Shown here in pieces: positions 38,401 to 53,400 of a stretch of 64,000 nucleotides of DNA. The stretch lies in assembly GCA_944474755.1 (NCBI GenBank), contig OX104125.1, positions 47,193,599 to 47,257,598 on the forward strand. Direction: 5' to 3'. This stretch comes from Limnoperna fortunei (lineage: Eukaryota > Mollusca > Bivalvia > Mytilida > Modiolidae). The notes below the pieces were generated by a model, which was given only the letters and a program-made list of their open reading frames with translations, was not told where the DNA came from and did not search any database. A program made the position numbers and the translations under genes. How positions within the stretch are numbered: position 1 is the stretch's first letter; each line of letters opens with the position of its first letter.

Positions 38401-41400
38401 TGTCAGACGAAAAACACTGGTAAGTTATGATTTATGGATTGTGATGATATGTCAGACGAAAAACACTGTCTTTTAAACTTCTGTAGAGGGAGGACATGTG
38501 CCACTGTAACAGTGGGTCATGTATCAACAAAACCTTAGTCTGTAATAAACAGGTGGATTGTGATGATATGTCAGACAAAAAACACTGTGGTAAGTTATGA
38601 TTTAAGGATTGTGATGATATGTCAGATGAAAAACAATGTGGTAAGTTATGATTTATGGATTGTGATGATATGTCAGATGAAAAACACTGTGGTAAGTTAT
38701 GATTTATGGATTGTGATGATATGTCAGATGAAAAACACTGTGGTTAGCTATGAATTAGGGGTTGTGATGATATGTCAGATGAAAAACACTGTGGTAAGCT
38801 ATGAATTAGGGTTTGTGATGATATGTCAGATGAAAAACACTGTGGTAAGTTATGATTTATGGATTGTGATGATATGTCGGATGAAAAACACTGTGGTTAG
38901 CTATGAATTAGGAGTTGTAATGATATGTCGGATGAAAAACACTGTGGTTAGCTATGAATTAGGGGTTGTGATGATATGTCAGATGAAAAACACTGTGGTA
39001 AGTTATGATTTATGGATTGTGATGATATGTCAGATGAAAAACACTATGGTTAGCTATGAATTAGGAGTTGTAATGATATGTCAGATGAAAAACACTGTGG
39101 TTAGCTATGAATTAGGGGTTGTGATGATATGTCAGATGAAAAACACTGTGGTAAGTTATGATATATGGATTGTGATGGTATGTCAGATGAAAAACACTGT
39201 GGTTAGCTATGAATTAGGGGTTGTGATGATATGTCAGATGAAAAACACTGTGGTTAGCTATGAATTAGGAGTTGTAATGATATGTCGGATGAAAAACACT
39301 GTGGTTAGCTATGAATTAGGGGTTGTGATGATATGTCAGATGAAAAACACTGTGGTAAGTTATGATATATGGATTGTGATGGTATGTCAGATGAAAAACA
39401 CTGTGGTTAGCTATGAATTAGGGGTTGTGATGATATGTCAGATGAAAAACACTGTGGTAAGCTATGAATTAGGGGTTGTGATGATATGTAAGATGAAAAA
39501 CACTGTGGTAAGCTATGATTTAAAGATTGTGATGGTATGTCAGATGAAAATACTCTGGTAAGCTATGATTTAGGAATTGTGACGATATGCAGATGATAAA
39601 CACTGTGGTAAGTTATGATTTATGGATTGTGATGGTATGTCAGATGAAAAATACTCTGGTAAGCTATGATTTGGGTATAGTGTTTATTACATAACAGTGT
39701 GTAGTGTTTTGATGATTTGCAAGTTACTAGATGTTTTCTATATATGATGTACATGATTTTTTTATTGTGATTGCTCTGAATTAAGTGTTATTATTTAAGG
39801 AATATTTCAAATTTCTGAACAGGTTATACTATATAACCTGGTTTGGGTATGTTTACGCCTATAAATGGTGTAAACAGACCCAAGCCAGGTTATCGAGTAT
39901 AACCTGTTCAGAAATTTGAAATATTCTTTATGATTTAATTTTAACTATAAATCTTAACAATTTTAATGGTAAAAACATTGATGATGTCACCTAACTATTT
40001 GAATTTTAACGGTGTAAGAATAGGTCACGCAAGTTATAACCGTATAATATGGATTGATGATTTGAATTAAACCAATCAGAATTCAGCTTACAAAGCAAAT
40101 TAAATTATTTAATTTTAACTTCTGTGCAACAAATGCAACTGATTTTTGTCTCTCCTGTGACGATAGTTGCTGGAGGCTAGACATATATATGGGAATCTGG
40201 TGGCAGTGACAGTGACGTAAACACTAGCATTTGTAAGCTTAAACCCAAGATCTATCAAATTTGGTCCAGTGACTATGTTTAAGTTTTGTATTGGCGCATT
40301 TCCTCTGTAACCAAGCATGGTAGAATGACAATATTTGGTATATAGGTTGCTGATGAATAGTACATGACTGTCTGGTACGTGTCACCTGACCTTGACCTCA
40401 ATTTCACAGTCCAGTGACTATGTTAAAGTTTTCAAATTAGGGCAGTTCCTCTGTAACCATGCATTGTAGGATGACAATATTTAGTATAGGGATTGCTGAT
40501 GAATAGTACATGGCTGTCTGGTAGGTGTCACCTGACGTTGACCTCCATTTCATGGTCCAGTAACTAGGCTTATATTTTTATATTTTTGGATTAAGAGAGT
40601 TTTTCTGTAACCATGCATTGTATATTTTAAATGATGACAATTTAAAGCTGTTTACATGTTAATCATGAAGTAAGTTTTTTATTACTGATGCAGAATAGAG
40701 GCGAGACATTTTCCACAATTATGAAACTAATATGTACAATAGTACTAATTCTAATATGACGTCCTTCATGCGCTTTGAGAACACATTAGGGTTCTAATAA
40801 GCATAGAGCCCTCTATGACGTCACAATTAGAATTCCAACGTCATATACGGTTCAACTGACAATTTTTAAACTGCATCCTCGTAGATCTGCTTGGAAATTT
40901 TAAAACATTTGTTAGAATCGAAATAGATTATTGCAATTGGGCTCTATGCGAATTAGAACATGGTCAGACCTTATATTTATCTTCTTTTTATACCTCGCCC
41001 TGTATAAAGTATTGACAAAAATAAGGTCTGGCCATGTTCTAATTTGCATAGAGCTTGCTTGCAATAATCTATTTCTTTAATATATTCTGCTGGTTATTTA
41101 TGTTACTTTTAATTAAAAAAATATATCTGCAGGTATTTAACTGAACAAAGTTGCTAAGATGTAGGGTTGTAGGTATTCATCATAAAAAATCTTGCAATAA
41201 TTTCAAGAAAAGTATTTTCAGAACCTTGCAACAATTTACAAGACTTCAAAATTGAAAAATTAGTTTCAAGTACAGTGTAACCCTGATAAGTCCAAGTTCA
41301 AGTGGTTGAAGGAATTCTAGTTATCTAGAATTTGAGTTACCAGGTTTGGACTGTGGTGCCATATTCATGTATAGTAACAAGTTCACAGGTGATGATTTCA

Positions 41401-44400
41401 TACATAGTAGTTTTACAATAGGTTATAAGGTTAAATTAAATATATAGACTTTATTCAGAGCATTTGAATTGTTGTTGTGAATTCTAACTGAATACAGAGT
41501 TATTAACATTTATTTCAAAATTCAGAGATTTTATTTTTAAATTTTATTTATTCTCTGAAATTAAAAAACACCAATATTTTGAATATACTTTATTCATCGG
41601 AAACACTTAAATTGACATTTTATTTGGTATAATTTTTAATGGTATTTTAGTTATAAAAATACGGTAGAAAAAAAAAAAATAAAAAATAAATTCCTTTGTC
41701 TTCAATAAAAATTAAAAAGCATGTAAATTTCTGTTTATAGATATTAATGAATGCAATACACCTTTCCATGGCTGCCAGCACAAGTGTATTGATACACAGA
41801 CTGGATTTTATTGTCAATGTAACCCAGGATACAAACTGATGAAAGATCAGAAAAACTGTCAAGGTAACTTTTATTCAATATTAGGCAGATTAATTTTCAA
41901 GTTCTCATCATCTTGCCTGAACCATCCTTAATCCAAGGAAGCCGTTACCATTTTAAAATGGCTTAACCAAGGACCCTTCTGATTACTTAATTGATTGTAG
42001 ATCTTCAGTTATTGAGGGCTTTATTGAAGTCATATCGTCATAGTATTTGTCCTTCTGTAATCATTTTTCATCACATTTTTCTCAGCAATGGTAAGTGATT
42101 CTATACTGAAAATTTCTCAATAGCTTTGTATGATCATGCCATATTGTGGGATTTATTTTCTGATCCATCTGAAGTTATATTGTTTGTTTGTTTGATGGCG
42201 TTGAAGTCACTTTCATCAATTTTTCAGCTATATCATAGCATCCAGTTTTTTTGGGGGGAGGAAGCAGGAGTACCAGAAGAAAACCCCCAACTTTCGGTAG
42301 GAAAACTGGCAATCCTTGTCAATTAAGATTGGAGTCGAGTACACCCTACCTGCAGTGAGAATCGAACCCACAGCCTAAGTGTTGTCAGACCATGTGATCA
42401 ATATGTTTTAGACAAACTACCTTGACCACTCAGCATCTGAGGTTATAATGCAGGGGTATCATTTAGGAACACAGTATCGCAGTAATACTTCTTTTTAGAC
42501 AGCATTCAGTAATGTACTTCTATGGGGTCATTTCATTCTTGTTGGTACCCATGAAATACAAATTTACTTGTTGAGAATTACAGCTTTTTTAAATCAAGAT
42601 ATTGGTAATTGATAATACAAATTAAATATATTGTTTAACTTTAAGTCAATGTTAGCAGTTTTGAGCTAAAAACATTTTCAGTCATTAATGAGTGTGTTGA
42701 GGTTCCTGGAGCCTGCAGTCAGACATGTGAACTCTTTAATGGACTTCACTTTTTTTAGACATTAATGAATGTGTTGGGTTCCTGGAGCCTGCAGTCAGAC
42801 ATGTAAACTCTTTAATGGATCACTTTCATTTTCAGACATTAATGAGTGTATTGAGGTTCCTGGAGTCTGCAGTCAGACATGAGGTTCCTGGAGCCTGCAG
42901 TCAGACATGTGACCTCTTAAATGGACTTCACTTTCATTTTCAGACATTAATGAATGTGTTGGGTTCCTGGAGCCTGCAGTCAGACATGTAAACTCTTTAA
43001 TGGATCACTTTCATTTTCAGACATTAACGAGTGTGTTAAGGTTCCTGGAGCCTGCAGTCAGACATGTGAACTTTTTAATGGATCACTTTCATTTTCAGAC
43101 ATAATGAGTGTATTGAGGTTCCTGGAGTCTGCAGTCAGACATGAGGTTCCTGGAGCCTGCAGTCAGACATGTGACCTCTTAAATGGACTTCACTTTCATT
43201 TTCAGACATTAATAAGTGTGCTGAGGTTCCTGGAGCCTGCAGTCAGACATGAGGTTCCTGGAGCCTTCAGTCAGACATGTGACCTCTTAAATGGACTTCA
43301 CTTTCATTTTCAGACATTAATGAGTGTGTTGAGGTTCCTGGAGCCTGCAGTCAGACATGTGACCTCTTAAATGGACTTCACTTTCATTTTCAGACATTAA
43401 TGAGTGTGTTGAGGTTCCTGGAGCCTGCAGTCAGACATGAGGTTCCTGGAGCCTGCAGTCAGACATGTGACCTCTTTAATAGACTTCACTTTCATTTTCA
43501 GACATTAATGAGTGTATTGAGGTTCCTAGAGCCTGCAGTCAGACATGTGACCTCTTAAATGGACTTCACTTTCATTTTCAGACATTAATGAGTGTGTTGA
43601 GGTTCCTGGAGCCTGCAGTCAGACATGAGGTTCCGGGAGCCTGCAGTCAGACATGTGACCTCTTTAATGGACTTCACTTTCATTTTCAGACATTAATGAG
43701 TGTGTTGAGGTTCCTGGAGCCTGCAGTCAGACACGAGGTTCCTGGAGCCTGCAGTCAGACATGTGACCTCTTTAATGGACTTCACTTTCATTTTCAGACA
43801 TTAATGAGTGTGTTGAGGTTCCTGGAGCCTGCAGTCAGACATGAGGTTCCTGGAGCCTGCAGTCAGACATGTGACCTCTTAAATGGACTTCACTTTCATT
43901 TTCAGACATTAATGAGTGTGTTGAGGTTCCTGGAGCCTGCAGTCAGACATGAGGTTCCTGGAGCCTGCAGTCAGACATGTGACCTCTTTAATAGACTTCA
44001 CTTTCATTTTCAGACATTAATGAGTGTATTGAGGTTCCTAGAGCCTGCAGTCAGACATGTGAAGTCTTTAATGGACTTCACTTTCATTTTCAGACATTTA
44101 TGAATGTGTTGAGGTTCCTGGAGCCTGCAGTCAGACACGAGGTTCCTGGAGCCTGCAGTCAGACATGTGACCTCTTTAATGGACTTCACTTTCATTTTCA
44201 GACATTAATGAGTGTGCTGAGGTTCCTGGAGCCTGCAGTCAGACACGAGGTTCCTGGAGCCTGCAGTCAGACATGTGACCTCTTAAATGGACTTCACTTT
44301 CATTTTCAGACATTAATGAGTGTGTTGAGGTTCCTGGAGCCTGCAGTCAGACATGAGGTTCCTGGAGCCTGCAGTCAGACATGTGACCTCTTTAATAGAC

Positions 44401-47400
44401 TTCACTTTCATTTTCAGACATTAATGAGTGTATTGAGGTTCCTAGAGCCTGCAGTCAGACATGTGAAGTCTTTAATGGACTTCACTTTCATTTTCAGACA
44501 TTTAGGAATGTGTTGAGGTTCCTGGAGCCTGCAGTCAGACACGAGGTTCCTGGAGCCTGCAGTCAGACATGTGACCTCTTTAATGGACTTCACTTTCATT
44601 TTCAGACATTAATGAGTGTGTTGAGGTTCCTGGAGCCTGCAGTCAGACATGTGTTAACACACTTGGTAGTTTCACCTGTAAATGTAACTATGGTTACCAG
44701 AAATCCCATGACCAGCAGCATTGTAAGAAAGTAGACAGTAAGTTTATTTCTTTTTTTTCTCCATTTTTCCTTAGCTTTCATATTTTAACAGGAAATCTTT
44801 CACTCTATAATTGTATGTTGTGTATGCTTCATATATTTACAGTACACCTATTGCTTAGTTTTGTACCAAACTTTTTTTAAAGATAATTGAGAAATTAAAA
44901 TAAAAAAAAACTGTTTGTGTTGTTTTTGAAAATGTGGACTATTCATTAAGTGAGGAATTGTCATTATTTGTTTATTGTTTGCTTGGTGAGTTATTTCACT
45001 TTCAGCAATTTTTCAGCTACATTGTGGTATAGAGTTTATTGGGTAAGGAACCCGAAATACCCAAAGAAAATCCTGACCTTTGGCAGGAAAACTTAGGATC
45101 AGTGTCAATATTGCCCTCAGTGTGACTCAAACCCCAAATCTTGGTGTTGAAAGGCACATGATCAATAGCAGATGACTGACTACCATAACCACTCTAGACC
45201 CCCACTGCCATGATATCAGATGACTGACTACCATAACCACTCTAGACCCCCACTGCCATGATATCAGATGACTGACTACCATAACCACTCTAGACCTCCA
45301 CTGCCATGATATCAGATGACTGACTACCATAACCACTCTAGACCCCCACTGCCATGATATCAGATGACTGACTACCATAACCACTCTAGACCCCCACTGC
45401 CATGATATCAGATGACTGACTACCATAACCACTCTAGACCCCCACTGCCATGATATCAGATGACTGACTACCATAACCACTCTAGACCCCCACTGCCATG
45501 ATATCAGATGACTGACTACCATAACCACTCTAGACCCCCACTGCCATGATATCAGATGACTGACTACCATAACCACTCTAGACCCCCACTGCCATGATAT
45601 CAGATGACTGACTACCATAACCACTCTAGACCCCCACTGCCATGATATCAGATGACTGACTACCATAACCACTCTAGACCCCCACTGCCATGATATCAGA
45701 TGACAGACTACCATAACCACTCTAGACCCCCACTGCCATGATATCAGATGACCGACTACCATAACCACTCTAGACCCCCACTGCCATGATATCAGATGAC
45801 TGACTACCATAACCACTCTAGACCCCCACTGCCATGATATCAGATGACTGACTACCATAACCACTCTAGACCCCCACTGCCATGATATCAGATGACTGAC
45901 TACCATAACCACTCTAGACCCCCACTGCCATGATATCAGATGACTGACTACCATAACCACTCTAGACCCCCACTGCCATGATATCAGATGACTGACTACC
46001 ATAACCACTCTAGACCCCCACTGCCATGATATCAGATGACTGACTACCATAACCACTCTAGACCCCCACTGCCATGATATCAGATGACCGACTACCATAA
46101 CCACTCTAGACCCCCACTGCCATGATATCAGATGACCGACTACCATAACCACTCTAGACCCCCACTGCCATGATATCAGATGACCGACTACCATAACCAC
46201 TCTAGACCCCCACTGCCATGATATCAGATGACCGACTACCATAACCACTCTAGACCCCCACTGCCATGATATCAGATGACAGACTACCATAACCACTCTA
46301 GACCCCCACTGCCATGATATCAGATGACCGACTACCATAACCACTCTAGACCCCCACTGCCATGATATCAGATGACCGACTACCATAACCACTCTAGACC
46401 CCCACTGCCATGATATCAGATGACCGACTACCATAACCACTCTAGACCCCCACTGCCATGATATCAGATGACTGACTACCATAACCACTCTAGACCCCCA
46501 CTGCCATGATATCAGATGACTGACTACCATAACCACTCTAGACCCCCACTGCCATGATATCAGATGACTGACTACCATAACCACTCTAGACCCCCACTGC
46601 CATGATATCAGATGACTGACTACCATAACCACTCTAGACCCCCACTGCCATGATATCAGATGACTGACTACCATAACCACTCTAGACCCCCACTGCCATG
46701 ATATCAGATGACTGACTACCATAACCACTCTAGACCCCCACTGCCATGATATCAGATGACTGACTACCATAACCACTCTAGACCCCCACTGCCATGATAT
46801 CAGATGACTGACTACCATAACCACTCTAGACCCCCACTGCCATGATATCAGATGACTGACTACCATAACCACTCTAGACCCCCACTGCCATGATATCAGA
46901 TGACTGACTACCATAACCACTCTAGACCCCCACTGCCATGATATCAGATGACTGACTACCATAACCACTCTAGACCCCCACTGCCATGATATCAGATGAC
47001 TGACTACCATAACCACTCTAGACCCCCACTGCCATGATATCAGATGACTGACTACCATAACCACTCTAGACCCCCACTGCCATGATATCAGATGACTGAC
47101 TACCATAACCACTCTAGACCCCCACTGCCATGATATCAGATGACTGACTACCATAACCACTCTAGACCCCCACTGCCATGATAGAGGGGGTGATATAACA
47201 AGCAAACACTGTACTTCTATATGGCTTATAGCTGAAATATTGCTTGCTGGACATTAAACATCAGTACAATTAGTCAATCAATCAGTCTATATGGCTTATT
47301 GTAACCACAGTAACAGCTTATTTTAACCACAGTAACAGCTTATTGTAACCACAGTAACAGCTTATTTGTGATCATTTTCAGATATTACTCCATGGTTACT

Positions 47401-50400
47401 ATTTACCAACAAGTACTATATCAGAGAGCTGTCAATAGACGGGACACAGTATCGAAGACTGGTTCAAGGCTATGATAGTGTGGTGGCATTGGACTTTGAT
47501 TACTATGACAACAGACTGTACTTCATCGATATCAAAAAGAAAAGAATGTTCCGTATATATCTAAACGGTACAGGAGAGGAAGTTATTGTACGTCACGGTC
47601 TGGTGGGTGCAGAGGGCATGGCTTTAGACTGGGTTGGAAGGTGAGTTATTTTGTAGGTCATGGTCTGGTGGGTATTTTTCAGTTATTTCCCTTTACTTCA
47701 TGCCATGGAGTATTTTTGGGTTATTAGCCTTTACTTCATACCATGGAGTTTTTTAGGGTTATTTTCATTTACTTCATACCATGGATTATTTTGGGGTTAT
47801 TTTCATTTACTTCATACCATGGAGTATTTTGGGGTTATTTCCCTTTACTTCATACCATGGAGTATTTTGAGGTTATTTCCCTTTACTTCATACCATGGAG
47901 TATTTTGAGGTTATTTCCCTTTAATTCATACCATGGAATATTTTGAGGTTATTTCCCTTTACTTCATGCCATGGAGTATTTAAGGGTTATTTCCCTTTAC
48001 TTCATACCATGGAGTATTTTGAGGTTATTTCCCTTTACTTCATGCCATGGAGTTTTTTAGGGTTATTTTCATTTACTTCATACCATGGAGTATTTTGGGG
48101 TTATTTCCCTTTACTTCATGCCATGGAGTATTTTAGGGTTATTTTCATTTACTTTACACCATGGGGTATTTTGAGGTTATTTCCCTTTACTTCATGCCAT
48201 GGAGTTTTTTATGGTTATTTTCATTTACTTCATACCATGAGGTATTTTAGGGTTATTTTCATTTACTTTATACCATGAGGTATTTTAGGGTTATTTTCAT
48301 TTACTTTATACCATGAGGTATTTTAGGGTTATTTTCATTTACTTTATACCATGAGGTATTTTAGGGTTATTTCCCTTTACTTCATACCATGGAGTATTTT
48401 GGGGTTATTTTCATTTACTTTATACTATGAGGTATTTTAGGGTTATTTTCATTTACTTTATACCATGAGGTATTTTGGGGTTATTTTCATTTACTTTATA
48501 CCATGAGGTATTTTAGGGTTATTTTCATTTACTTTATACCATGAGGTATTTTAGGGTTATTTTCATTTACTTTATACCATGGAGTTTTTTAGGGTTATTT
48601 TCATTTACTTCATACCATGGATTATTTTGGGGTTATTTTCATTTACTTCATACCATGGAGTATTTTGGGGTTATTTCCCTTTACTTCATACCATGGAGTA
48701 TTTTGAGGTTATTTCCCTTTACTTCATACCATGGAGTATTTTGAGGTTATTTCCCTTTACTTCATGCCATGGAGTATTTAAGGGTTATTTCCCTTTACTT
48801 CATACCATGGAGTATTTTGAGGTTATTTCCCTTTACTTCATGCCATGGAGTTTTTTAGGGTTATTTTCATTTACTTCATACCATGGAGTATTTTGGGGTT
48901 ATTTCCCTTTACTTCATGCCATGGAGTATTTTAGGGTTATTTTCATTTACTTTACACCATGGGGTATTTTGAGGTTATTTCCCTTTACTTCATGCCATGG
49001 AGTTTTTTAGGGTTATTTTCATTTACTTCATACCATGGAGTATTTTGGGGTTATTTCCCTTTACTTCATGCCATGGAGTATTTTAGGGTTATTTTCATTT
49101 ACTTTATACCATGAGGTATTTTAGGGTTATTTTCATTTACTTTATACCATGAGGTATTTTAGGGTTATTTTCATTTACTTTATACCATGATGTATTTTAG
49201 GGTTATTTTCATTTACTTTATACCATGAGGTATTTTAGGGTTATTTCCCTTTACTTCATACCATGGAGTATTTTGGGGTTATTTTCATTTACTTTATACC
49301 ATGAGGTATTTTAGGGTTATTTCCCTTTACTTCATACCATGGAGTATTTTGGGGTTATTTTCATTTACTTTATACCATGAGGTATTTTAGGGTTATTTCC
49401 CTTTACTTCATGCCATGGAGTTTTTTAGGGTTATTTTCATTTACTTCATACCATGGGGTATTTTGGGGTTATTTCCCTTTACTTCATACCATGGAGTATT
49501 TTGGGGTTATTTCCCTTTACTTCATGCCATGGAGTATTTTGAGGTTATTTCCCTTTACTTCATACCATGGAGTATTTTGGGGTTATTTCCCTTTACTTCA
49601 TACCATGGAGTATTTTGGGGTTATTTCCCTTTACTTCATGCCATGGAGTATTTTAGGGTTATTTTCATTTACTTTATACCATGAGGTATTTTAGGGTTAT
49701 TTCCCATTACTTCATGCCATGGAGTTTTTTAGGGTTATTTTCATTTACTTCATACCATGGAGTATTTTGGGGTTATTTCCCTTTACTTCATGCCATGGAG
49801 TATTTTAGGGTTATTTTCATTTACTTCATACCATGGGGTATTTTGAGGTTATTTCCCTTTACTTCATGCCATGGAGTATTTTAGGGTTATTTTCATTTAC
49901 TTCATACCATGGGGTATTTTGAGGTTATTTCCCTTTACTTCATGCCATGGAGTTTTTTAGGGTTATTTTCATTTACTTCATACCATGGGGTACTTTGAGG
50001 TTATTTCCCTTTACTTCATGCCATGGAGTTTTTTAGGGTTATTTTCATTTACTTCATACCATGGAGTATTTTGAGGTTATTTCCCTTTACTTCATGCCAT
50101 GGAGTATTTTTGGGTTATTAGCTTTTACTTCATGCAATGGAGTTTTTTAGGGTTATTTTCATTTACTTCATGCCATGGAGTTTTTTAGGGTTATTTCCCT
50201 TTACATTATACCATGGAGTATTTTGGGGTTATTTCCCTTTACTTCATACCATGGAGTATTTTAGGGTTATTTTCATTTACTTCATGCCATGGAGTTTTTT
50301 AGGGTTATTTCCCTTTACATTATACCATGGGGTATTTTGAGGTTATTTCCCTTTACTTCATGCCATGGAGTATTTTGAGGTTATTTCCCTTTACTTCATG

Positions 50401-53400
50401 CCATGGAGTATTTTGAGGTTATTTTCATTTACTTCATACCATGAGGTATTTTGAGGTTATTTTCATTTACTTCATACCATGGGGTATTTTGGGGTTATTT
50501 CCCTTTACTTCATACCATGGAGTATTTTGAGGTTATTTTCATTTACTTCATACCATGGGGTATTTTGGGGTTATTTCCCTTTACTTCATGCCATGGGGTA
50601 TTTTGGGGTTATTTCCCTTTACTTTATACCATGGGGTATTTTGAGGTTATTTCCCTTTACTTCATACCATGGAGTATTTTGAGGTTATTTCCCTTTACTT
50701 CATGCCATGGAGTATTTTGAGGTTATTTCCCTTTACTTCATGCCATGGAGTATTTTAGGGTTATTTCCCTTTACTTCATACCATGGAGTATTTTGGGGTT
50801 ATTTCCCTTTACTTCATACCATGGAGTATTGTGAGGTTATTTCCCTTTACTTCATACCATGGATTATTTTGGGGTTATTTCCCTTTACTTCATGCCATGG
50901 AGTATTTTAGGGTTATTTTCATTTACTTCATACCATGGAGTATTTTGGGGTTATTTCCCTTTACTTCATGCCATGGAGTATTTTAGGGTTATTTCCCTTT
51001 ACTTAATGCCATGGAGTATTTTGAGGTTATTTTCATTTACTTCATGCCATGGAGTATTTTGAGGTTATTTCCCTTTACTTCATGCCATGGAGTATTTTTA
51101 GGTTATTTCCCTTTACTTCATACCATGGAGTATTTTGAGGTTATTTCCCTTTACTTCATGCCATGGAGTTTTTTAGGGTTATTTCCCTTTACTTCATACC
51201 ATGGAGTATTTTGGGGTTATTTCCCTTTACTTCATACCATGGAGTATTTTGAGGTTATTTTCATTTACTTCATACCATGGAGTATTTTGAGGTTATTTTC
51301 ATTTACTTCATACCATGGGGTATTTTGGGGTTATTTCCCTTTACTTCATGCCATGGAGTATTTTGAGGTTATTTTCATTTACTTCATGCCATGGAGTATT
51401 TTGAGGTTATTTCCCTTTACTTCATGCCATGGAGTATTTTGAGGTTATTTCCCTTTACTTCATACCATGGAGTATTTTGAGGTTATTTCCCTTTACTTCA
51501 TACCATAAAGTTTTTTAAGGTTATTTCCCTTTACTTCATACCATGGGGTATTTTGAGGTTATTTCCCTTTACTTCATGCCATGGAGTTTTTTAGGGTTAT
51601 TTCCCTTTACTTCATACCATGGAGTATTTTGGGGTTATTTCCCTTTACTTCATACCATGGAGTATTTTGAGGTTATTTCCCTTTACTTCATACCATGGAG
51701 TTTTTTAGGGTTATTTCCCTTTACTTCATACCATGGAGTATTTTTCAGTTATTTCCCTTTACTTCATACCATGGAGTATTTTGAGGTTATTTCCCTTTAC
51801 TTCATGCCATGGAGTTTTTTAGGGTTATTTCCCTTTACTTCATACCATGGAGTATTTTGGGGTTATTTCCCTTTACTTCATGCCATGGAGTATTTTGAGG
51901 TTATTTCCCTTTACTTCATACCATGGAGTTTTTTAGGGTTATTTCCCTTTACTTCATGCCATGGAGTATTTTGGGGTTATTTCCCTTTACTTCATACCAT
52001 GGAGTATTTTAGGGTTATTTCCTATTACTTCATACCATGGAGTATTTTGAGGTTATTTCCCTTTACTTCATACCATGGAGTTTTTTAGGGTTATTTCCCT
52101 TTACTTCATACCATTGAGTGTTTTGGGGTTATTTCCCTTTACCTCATACCATGGAGTATTTTAGGGTTATTTCCCTTTACTTCATACCATTGAGTATTTT
52201 AGGGTTATTTCCCTTTACTTCATACCATGGATTATTTTGGGGTTATTCCCGTCTCGCATCACGTCGAGACGGGATAAATAATCAAAAGCTAAACTGCAGA
52301 AACCAGTTGTACCTCAAGGATAACAGATAACCAATAGTTTGTCTTGATTGGCTGCTAAATCGAGAGATAGCTGCTGATTGGCCAACAAATAAGCAGAGCT
52401 AAGTTAGGGATGAAAACCCGTATAATTACGGGGCGGTAGCAATCATAATAGGCCGACCCCTGTTCGTAGCAACTCAAGAAAAGCCGAGCAATCACGAATC
52501 GGTTATGATGAAAAAATAAGGGAAAAAATATTCAAGAAAATGAGAATCAAACTGTTTTAAAAGGAAAGTGGCATTGATTTATGTGTGTTTATCATAAAAT
52601 GTGAATCATAAAACTTAAACTGGGAAAAATATGCAAGATAATGGGAATCAAACTGCTTTAAAAGGAAAGTGGCATTGATTTGTGTATGTTTATCATAAAA
52701 TGTGCATCATGAAACTTAAACGGAGAAACACGGAAATTGCCATTTTCGCAAACATGTCTACATCAACTATATTGGCGAATATGATGCATATAGGAACTAA
52801 ACCCAATGCATTCTTGGATACTGCCTCTGATCGGTATTTTATGGACAAATTACTCTGGTTAGGAGAAAAATTTTAATTCTTTTCCTGCTTACTGACAAGG
52901 TTCACATCAACTATCTTACAATGTATGATGCATTTAGTGATGCTTAGCACAGTGCATGCTTCAGTTGCTGACTGACCTATATTTTGCGGTTGCCTGATTT
53001 GGCTATCTAAACATTGTGTATTTATAATGAAGTGATGTAAATAATAACAATACATATTGCTGTTTAACATTAAAAAAACAGTATATATTTTTGTCCACAA
53101 AGAAAAATAAAGCTTAGAGATGGCTAGCTTTTTAGGAAAGCTAATACTTGTTTCTCTTTCCATAGAGTATTTTGGGGTTATTTCCCTTTACTTCATGCCA
53201 TTAGTATTTTAGGGTTATTTCCCTTTACTTTATACCATAGAGTATTTTTGGGTTATTTCCCTTTACTTCATACCATGGAGTATTTTGGGGTTATTTCCCT
53301 TTACATTATACCATGGAGTATTTTGGGGTTATTTCCCTTTACTTCATACAATGGAGTTTTTTTGTGGTTATTTCCCTTTACTTTATACCATGCAGTATTT

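Noticed and set aside
37825..39561. 201- and 333-codon plus-strand frames with a [16 protein letters not shown] repeat
   Set aside because: Not the exon frame; they arise from the 51-bp exon-tail/donor repeat. In the true frame each unit has a stop.
43588..44516. Frames of [10 protein letters not shown] repeats as a multi-EGF protein
   Set aside because: They are read-through of duplicated exon heads and intron ends; each lacks the second half of the EGF module.
45127..47205. 692-codon open frame on the minus strand with a 16-residue repeat
   Set aside because: It is the translation of a 48-bp tandem repeat; 48 is divisible by three and the unit lacks a stop in that frame. No domain, no splice or promoter context, and it lies antisense in an intron.
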